From NCBI GenBank assembly GCA_021927905.1, contig BLLK01000074.1, positions 434,001-498,000 on the forward strand: a DNA stretch of 64,000 nucleotides, read 5' to 3'. The notes under the pieces are model-generated. The model was not told the DNA's origin and made no database searches. It was given only the letters and a program-made list of their open reading frames with translations. Below are positions 58,051 through 64,000 of the stretch, in pieces. Source of the stretch: Chaetoceros tenuissimus. Lineage: Eukaryota > Bacillariophyta > Thalassiosirophyceae > Chaetocerotales > Chaetocerotaceae. Numbering within the stretch: position 1 is the first letter of the stretch; each line of letters starts with the position of its first letter. Position numbers and translations under genes: made by a program.

Positions 58051-58992
58051 GAAAGAAGTGGGGGAATAAGGATTAAGGTGATTTTGGATAGAAGGAACGA
58101 AGGCAAAGAGAAAGAGTAGTAGTCAAGAAGTTGAATGGTATCTGTTGTTGTCATCATCATTTATATGTCGGAATGATGAAAAGATGATGCCTATGTGTGT
58201 GAAATGAAAAAAAAAGAGAGATCCGACACGAAAAAGAAATAAAAAAGAAATAAAAAAGAAAACCATATAAAAAGAGTGAGAGTGACCTGTCCATTGCAAA
58301 TGCATAAAATAATTAAAAGAGTAAATTACAAACCTTGGCTTTTTCTATTTTAACAATGCTTCCTCTAGGTGGACCAATCGTACGCTACACTCGAAAGAAC
58401 AGAAGGATTTCTAATAATGGTCATCATTGGAATACTACGATTATGGTTTCTTGTAACGGACTGCTTTGCTTGGAGAGTTCTTCCTCGCGTCGGATGTGTT
58501 GAGTGATCTTTTGGAGTTCAGGAGATATACGGAGTTTTAGATGTGTTATGCTTTCTATTATCTAATGCATTCATTAGATCTTGAAGTGTTGTTCTTTTTG
58601 GATCGCCCAACAGGTGGGAAGATTGGTGTTTGTATTGTAAAAGAACTCAATACTTATTGCATGTTTACAGGGTCTTCAAGAAAAAGGAAAAAGATAGCAG
58701 ATAGATGTTGATGTCACACGATGGAAAAGGCTCTTTATATGACAGACTATTTTAGGTACAACACCTAGCTACGAGCGTATCATTGTAAATATCTTGGTAT
58801 TAGAGATGCAGTTTTTTGCTGTCATTGGTGGAGAAATACTCCCCCTGAGAAGACAAAGGTGCAGTTTAGTAAGAATATAATTGGTAGTTCACAAGGAGAT
58901 CGATACGATCTGAGTATTAAATAAGTTAGGTTCATGGCACAAACGCGAACTAATGAAAGTCTTCACAAACTCACTGCTTTTGCTTTCTGTGT
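58051..58992. other. 942-bp region between convergent genes
   Basis: 3' flanks of the surface protein (plus) and SGNH gene (minus). It contains an A-rich run with three aaataaaaaag-type units (about 58225-58262) and the VTA1 relic at 58461-58670. No other gene is seen. Confidence 0.6.
58461..58670 (-). pseudogene. truncated copy of the VTA1 5' end and promoter
   Basis: Reading the minus strand from 58535 gives LRISPELQKITQHIRREEELS, against VTA1 LRIPPELKKITQYIRRAEELS. The start codon is lost. The non-coding DNA beyond (58540-58670) also matches the VTA1 promoter (54400-54590): gcattcatt, agatcttgaagt.ttgttcttttt, gatcgcc.aaca, attggtgtt, aactcaatac.tattg. Divergence is moderate, so the duplication is not recent. 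Confidence 0.8.
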
Positions 58993-60945
58993 CTAGCATG
59001 ATGAAATTCTTTGTATCTTTACTCTTGTTCGATCAGTATTATGATATCCAGCATTGATGATGTACACATCAATATATCGAATATCTTTCATTCCTTCAAT
59101 CTTCTCCATGACAGCCTTCTTCATGACTCTTTTTACTTCGTCGTTATTTGAGTCAAGTTTTCCTGAGAATACAACTGTTTCCCATAGTGAAAATTCTTCT
59201 CTTCTTCCTTCTAATTTTGCGGATGGTAGCAAGTCTTGGTTGTCAAACTTTTTAATATCTTTGCATGTCATCATTTCTTGAAGAGTACTATTTGTTCCAG
59301 ATATTGGTTGAAACGTTACTTGAAACGCACCGAATGAGGCATGACTTGTCATGTGAGTTAGAGAAATTGTAGGTATCTTGTCAGCTTTCAATCGAAATCG
59401 AATTAGACTACCCGGTCTTTCACTTTGCCATCCAGACCGGTTTCGTTCATCTGTGACCCATTTCCAATCACCGCATGTGACAACGACTGGAGCTTCATGT
59501 GTACTCAGTTGTGTATCATCAGTTGCATCAACAACCGAAGTATGTACTCTAGCATCAAGAGTATCATTTGGATGCTGACAAACGAAGTATCTATCTAGTT
59601 CTGTCTTTTCTGCAATGGGTGTTTCTGGGAATGAAGGCTTTTTTACTATGACCTCTCTTCCTGTGCGAGAAAATTCATCGCAGCCAATACCTGCCTTCAA
59701 TAATCTAATTAATGTAAATAAGATCGAGTCAGCAACATATTGGTGTGTAGTCCACGGTGGATGATTTGCTGGGTAATATGCTGCCTTCGTTTTTTCAACT
59801 CGTGGCGTGTAATTTGCCCAAAAGATTGGTTGACCATTTGGCCTAGGCAACGGTTCTTCATATTTCATCAAAGTTCCATTTACATACATCATATATTGCT
59901 CTTCTTGTGGCCAAAGTAAATTTGACTTTGGATATCTATCACGTAGTATCTTATATTTTTCCTCATCTGAGTCCCTCAACAATCTACTCATTTTTGCGAA
60001 ATCAATTCCTGTGATATTGTAATAGTCCTGAGTTTTAAGAAATTGCTCAAGCCTATCTTGTTGAAATCTGTGTTTATTCCCAACAAAACCAGGAATACCA
60101 TCAATAATATGAATGATCAATATTCGCGGAAACTTTTCAAGTAAGTATCGAACGATAGCTTCGAGCCAGGGATCTGAAAAGCCAGAATCCGTAATTCCAT
60201 TATTCAAAATGATGATGTCCAATGTTCTATTTTTGGTACGAAATTCATCAACCAAAGTGGGAAGACGATGAATGACATTATTGGATGTTTGTGCATTCTC
60301 TTGAAGCATATGCCATTCAATATCAGTATTGGTCATATTTCCAAAATTTGTTGAAACAAGTTCGTTCCATCTTTGCCGAAGCTTTGACGGCCATGCACAT
60401 CCATCAGGACCAGCGGAGGGTTGCTTCTGATTTTCACCGCAATTAGATCCAATTGTAAAAGAATTTCCAGTCACTGCTATAGATAACGGATATGTACCTC
60501 CTCTTCTTTTTAAGAATCGTTGCACAAAAGAATGCGCATAGTATTTATGACCCTCATGAATTCCATTCTCTATTAAATCCTTGGTCAAGACTGACTTCCT
60601 TATTCTATTATATTCTGCGATAGTTGCCCTAGCTTGCTCATCATCTTTTCTATCCTCTTCACTACTAGGTTCATCTTGAATTTGTTTTTGCCGGTCTTTA
60701 TAGAAAACAACATTGGGCCATTGTGATATATCAAGTAAAGAGTCGATTTTATTGCAGACATTAATTCTTTTCACTGCTTCTCCTTTACGAAGTGATGTTC
60801 CGTAATTATTGTCGTTAAAAGTTGAAAAGAAGGATCCTAATCTTAGAAAGTAAATAGAAAAGAGGAGGCTAAAAGCAGCACCAGTTTTTGGAAAAGATTG
60901 CCTAGAAGAAGGCTTTCCAGACGTTGATCTATGAGGGGAACTCAT
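58993..60945 (-). CDS. SGNH-hydrolase-like type II membrane protein
   Basis: Single exon, 650 residues. A basic N-terminus precedes one membrane segment (residues about 23-42, AAFSLLFSIYFLRLGSFF), so the bulk faces the Golgi lumen or outside. The region from about residue 155 resembles the SGNH fold. It has LSIAVTGNSFTIGSNCG (block I, with N-S in place of G-D-S around the candidate Ser), then DIIILNNGITDSGFSD (block III-like, Asn) and a later NHPPWTTHQY, where an H supplies a possible catalytic His. The C-terminal 200 residues form a beta-rich domain (SLIRFRLKADKIPTISLTHM, GAFQVTFQPIS). Such proteins remove or transfer acyl groups on glycans. The activity is inferred and block I is atypical. 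Confidence 0.7.
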   Translation of the reverse strand: MSSPHRSTSGKPSSRQSFPKTGAAFSLLFSIYFLRLGSFFSTFNDNNYGTSLRKGEAVKRINVCNKIDSLLDISQWPNVVFYKDRQKQIQDEPSSEEDRKDDEQARATIAEYNRIRKSVLTKDLIENGIHEGHKYYAHSFVQRFLKRRGGTYPLSIAVTGNSFTIGSNCGENQKQPSAGPDGCAWPSKLRQRWNELVSTNFGNMTNTDIEWHMLQENAQTSNNVIHRLPTLVDEFRTKNRTLDIIILNNGITDSGFSDPWLEAIVRYLLEKFPRILIIHIIDGIPGFVGNKHRFQQDRLEQFLKTQDYYNITGIDFAKMSRLLRDSDEEKYKILRDRYPKSNLLWPQEEQYMMYVNGTLMKYEEPLPRPNGQPIFWANYTPRVEKTKAAYYPANHPPWTTHQYVADSILFTLIRLLKAGIGCDEFSRTGREVIVKKPSFPETPIAEKTELDRYFVCQHPNDTLDARVHTSVVDATDDTQLSTHEAPVVVTCGDWKWVTDERNRSGWQSERPGSLIRFRLKADKIPTISLTHMTSHASFGAFQVTFQPISGTNSTLQEMMTCKDIKKFDNQDLLPSAKLEGRREEFSLWETVVFSGKLDSNNDEVKRVMKKAVMEKIEGMKDIRYIDVYIINAGYHNTDRTRVKIQRISSC

Positions 60946-61351
60946 ATCATATGATCCATTTGTACCAATCTAAGTTTGTTGAATAGTGGAGGTGTTGTAT
61001 TGTTTTAGTTGTGTATCGAAATTTTCAGATGCTCATACACGCGAGGGTTTTTTTTTCTCATGGTTTGTGTTGGAGGGTTCTTCAACGCCATTATTTTCCA
61101 ATTTTAGTCCCAACTTCGAAAGACACGACCAAGCTTTTTTAGCTAGCACAAGGCTTTTTAAAACGTCATAATGACATCGTTTTGTCGTAAAGTAATCTTT
61201 TTCACAATATAAAAACAAAATGACAAATAATTCTTGTAAATCCGTTACAGTAGCTAAAGAATTTGAAGGATTTTCAGACCGAGCTTGCTCAAACTGATTA
61301 AAGACGAAAGAGCGAATAGACAGACTATGGACACATCCTAGCAAGTCTATT
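60946..61351. other. 406-bp divergent intergenic region, no gene seen
   Basis: Shared promoter region of the SGNH-like gene (minus) and the glycosyltransferase-like gene (plus). A ttttttttt tract lies near 61048. No supported open frame. Confidence 0.5.
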
Positions 61352-62779
61352 ATGGAGACTATTCAACAAAGAAATATATCGTTCGTCAACAACAAAGTAA
61401 AAGTATTTATTGGAATTTTCCTCTTCTTGATAGGAGGGCTAGTTTTGAATGTACAAAATGAGAAATATTTGTCTTCTCGTCCTCCTCTTGTTGCTTCAAT
61501 TCAATCGAAGCAGGCTGGAACAGTTTCTACAATGAAACTTCTCTTTCTTAATGAAACCACGCCAGAGAAATTAAATCAATACCATCATAAATTTTTGAAT
61601 ACTAATAGTAGTACGGGGAAGCTAAAAGGTATTTTCGATGTTCTTACTATTGGAAGCAAATTTAACTTAGACTTGCCCTTGACACAGCATTAAACATTTA
61701 TACAACATCCTTCAGTGCGGAACTTTATTATAGCTACTGAATATGATGATCAAGATCCAACATGTTACAACTCTACAACTATGCTAGAACTTGAAAAGAT
61801 ATCGACACGGTGTAGTAATAGATACAAATTTTGGCAGAATCATAATGCCTACAATAAGTTGACACATCACTTCAGTAAGGGTTTCACATCCATACCGTGG
61901 CTGAAACAGAAAAAGAATCCTATAGGATGGCTTTGTGCCATTAATAGAGCGGATTATGCATTTATAAAATACATGGAATTGCTTCAGAAAAGTAATGCTG
62001 CGATACCAGATTACTTGATGATTATTGATGACGACACCTTTATAAACATGAATCAATTGTACAGTTATTTCATCAGTAATAGTGACGAAGATGGATATGT
62101 ACCAAAATCTTCGACACCTGTCATATTCGCTGGTTGCCGAGTTAGAGCTGCAGTACATCAAATTAGATTTACATTTCCTCATGGAGGGTTAGGTATTTAT
62201 TTAAGTCGTGGTGCTTTGAAGAAGTGGATGATGCCAATTCACTGCAACGATACAAAGAATCTAGATCATGTGGAACTTTGTAGAAGATATACAACAAATC
62301 CAACAAACTCGGAAACTGACAATGCCAATGTCACAATAGGCGAAGGCAAGTTCTTTCGAAATGGTATGAACCTGAATCAAGTTTTCAAACTGCTCTTTCA
62401 CCAAGGAAATATTAATTGTTTCCATGGAGATTGGTTCTTTGGATACATTGCAAATTATCTCAATATTAGTCGACATGTGGTCCCTAAAGGAGAATTTCCA
62501 ACAGTTGGCGACGGTGGAATGTCAGCAATGTTTTTCGACGGTACAGATCGAGAGAGTGCAGTGGAAGGAGTTGATCATGACTATGAAAAGAATAGAACTG
62601 TTGCTGAAAACAGATTACATGCCATCATGGGAAGCGAAATATATAAGCCTCAGCATCCAGAGGGACTTTGCCTCCACAGCGATTGGATGGAAAAAGTCGA
62701 TAAAGAATTTGTCGTTTACAATGAAACGATATATCACAAAGTCAATCCAAATCTAATGAAGCGAATATATAGAGGTTGA
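61352..62779 (+). pseudogene. galactosyltransferase-like gene with one in-frame stop
   Basis: The frame is open for 113 codons, has TAA at 61691-61693, and stays open in the same frame for 362 further codons. Both parts belong to one protein of about 475 residues. First come an N-terminal membrane anchor (KVFIGIFLFLIGGLVLNV) and FDVLTIGSKFNLDLPLTQH. After the stop come TFIQHPSVRNFIIATEYDD, LMIIDDDTFINM (the D-D-D box that binds Mn2+ and UDP-sugar) and HGGLGIYLSRGAL, which fits Fringe/beta-1,3-galactosyltransferase-like enzymes. It would add a sugar to secreted proteins in the Golgi. The stop sits in a conserved-looking segment, between TQH and TF. Single nonsense change, sequencing error or recoding are the options. 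The rest of the frame shows no decay, so any loss is recent. Confidence 0.7.
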
Positions 62780-62970
62780 ACATGAGTGAACAGAGAAGAT
62801 AAGTGAGTGTTTTCATTTTTCAAAGAGATCATATGTCAAAATACTCCTGCAAAAGTAATGGTTATATTCAGCCCGATACTTTGCTACTGCGATGTTCACA
62901 TGTAAATAATTCAATGTCTTTTATTTGTATTAGCATTATATTTCTTTCTTCTTTCTACATCCTTGTCATT

Positions 62971-63810
62971 TTAGAAATTTTCACCAAGCTTTTCGAGAAT
63001 AAATCTATTGATGAGCTTCTGTTCGTCCACATCTACATATGGATTTTCCGAAAGGTATTGAGAAGGTGAAATACCAATCTTATTTCGATACTTCATGACT
63101 CCAAGACCAAATCTACGAATATATCTGTTGTATAGTGTATCAATTGAAGGATCCATGGAGGAGCAAAGACGATTGATAGCATACTTGTCTATGCGAACAT
63201 TTGTAGTGGTATTGATTTGATTCAAATTCTTGACCCAAGTACGGACAAATTCTTCTCGATCCGGCACGCTCATGGGAAGATTAGGTGATTTTCTGAATAA
63301 TAGTGTGTGGTTCACAGTACCTCTTACAAGATGAGTATGGTGAGGAACTTTGAAAATGATCAACTTTTTGCATCTGCACAATGCCTCATCATCAATCACT
63401 CTACACGAATCAGGAATGAATATGGAAGTAAGGGAGTGACAATGATCAAATGCCCTAAATCCAATGTAATCAAGACTTCGTGAAAGCCTGATAAACTCAA
63501 GACTTTCGCAATTATAGAAAGCATACATTTCAATGCTGTTGACATCATCTGCCATGATGACTGTCTTAATCTTCTCACATTCAGAGAAAGTATCTGCATG
63601 AATCACTTCTACTCCTGGTAATACTGTAATGACTTCCCACGAGTTTCGCTCTTCTTTATCATAGATTAGGTACTCTATAATACGTCTATTAGGGCCCTGT
63701 AGTTTCTCTCCGTTCCAAAAGAGCGTCTTTTTGTCTTTGTACATTCTTACTCCAGGTCCCAGCTTTTGAATCTCTTGCCGTTCCTCCTCACTCAACTGGA
63801 TTCTAGTCAT
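62971..63810 (-). CDS. BspA-like leucine-rich repeat protein (LRR_5 type)
   Basis: Single exon, 279 residues, a paralogue of the gene at 13560-14348. It shares PGVRMYKDKKTLFW at the start. LRR_5 units follow (ADTFSECEKIKTVIMADD, IEMYAFYNCESLEFIRLS, IGFRAFDHCHSLTSIFIP, IDDEALCRCKKLIIFKVP). The C-terminal block is HTHLVRGTVNHTLLF, KYAINRLCSS, IGISPSQYLSENP and VDEQKLINRFILEKLG. Identity is high in repeats and tail but the N-terminal 45 residues differ and are longer here. No signal peptide or membrane segment. A protein-binding role inside the cell is inferred from the repeats. Confidence 0.85.
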   Translation of the reverse strand: MTRIQLSEEERQEIQKLGPGVRMYKDKKTLFWNGEKLQGPNRRIIEYLIYDKEERNSWEVITVLPGVEVIHADTFSECEKIKTVIMADDVNSIEMYAFYNCESLEFIRLSRSLDYIGFRAFDHCHSLTSIFIPDSCRVIDDEALCRCKKLIIFKVPHHTHLVRGTVNHTLLFRKSPNLPMSVPDREEFVRTWVKNLNQINTTTNVRIDKYAINRLCSSMDPSIDTLYNRYIRRFGLGVMKYRNKIGISPSQYLSENPYVDVDEQKLINRFILEKLGENF

Positions 63811-64000
63811 CCTTTTACTCTTGTATGTTGGTACGAAAACAAATTTGACTAAGTACTCCTGGACTACAAATAGACTAGTAGTTCATGATTGAATTCAAAT
63901 TGATGTAAAGGAGAGAGATGAGAAAAAAAGGAGAGGGCAAAAAAATTGAATTTTCCTCCTGTGGGATCAGAACCTGTAGCTCATCTAAGAATTTTTGCTG

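Noticed and set aside
20264-61693. Stop-codon reassignment (TAA as sense) to explain two in-frame stops
   Set aside because: Many other genes in the window use TAA as their terminal stop, and conserved proteins show no internal TAA.
1-64000. CRISPR arrays, tRNA and rRNA genes, bacterial-type operons
   Set aside because: No spaced short repeats of CRISPR type, no tRNA B-box with matching cloverleaf and no rRNA core motif were seen; genes have eukaryotic introns.

Overview
The window is AT-rich nuclear DNA from a photosynthetic stramenopile, most likely a centric diatom (a Chaetoceros-like species is my guess). The evidence is as follows. Plastid proteins carry signal peptides ending in A-T-A-F-A-P or A-A-A-F-A-P. 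Introns are short (52-122 nt) with GT-AG ends. There are BspA-like LRR and MYND/Sel1 families typical of diatoms, PSD.PS-type cell-surface repeats, and close-packed genes on both strands. A flagellar protein (CFAP45-like) and a gamete nuclear-fusion protein (GEX1/Brambleberry-like) suit a lineage with flagellate sperm, as centric diatoms have.

Layout. 1-6.0 kb: a tandem family of F-box/LRR-like genes (one partial, two intact, plus relics on both sides of a CCA-adding enzyme gene). 6.4-11.1 kb: a seven-exon OCA2/P-protein-type transporter tail to tail with the GEX1/Brambleberry homologue. 11.9-22.9 kb: a bZIP-like basic protein, a BspA-type LRR protein, a MYND/Sel1 protein, a secreted sulfatase with Cys-rich repeats, an uncharacterised gene split by one in-frame stop, and an IphP-type phosphatase. 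23.0-35.5 kb: a large IQ/WW/TPR host gene split by a 5'-truncated LINE. The LINE lies between two apparently identical 1,831-bp copies of the host gene. 36.0-39.6 kb: a lumen-targeted plastid protein built of 34-residue repeats, the CFAP45 homologue and a small acidic protein. 40-43 kb: an intron-containing tyrosine recombinase (Crypton-like) with motif clusters around it. 43.2-54.4 kb: a NaMN/NMN adenylyltransferase-like gene, a GAF hybrid histidine kinase with two receivers, a diatom-type membrane protein, plastid-type glutamine synthetase II, a gene bracketed by inverted repeats, a Lys-rich nuclear-type protein, and VTA1 (ESCRT). 55.5-63.8 kb: a secreted PSD-repeat/EGF/Cys-rich surface protein, a VTA1 5'-end relic, an SGNH-like type II membrane protein, a galactosyltransferase-like gene with one in-frame stop, and a second BspA-type LRR gene.

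There is no operon-like organisation. Links between genes are thematic: cell surface and secretion (sulfatase, PSD protein, SGNH, glycosyltransferase), sex (GEX1, CFAP45), plastid (GSII, lumen repeat protein). The most unusual items are the LINE with its kilobase-scale flanking duplication and very long C-terminal extension, and the lumen-targeted repeat protein. Splice sites were inferred by eye from reading frame and GT-AG signals; family calls come from motif recognition, not database searches.
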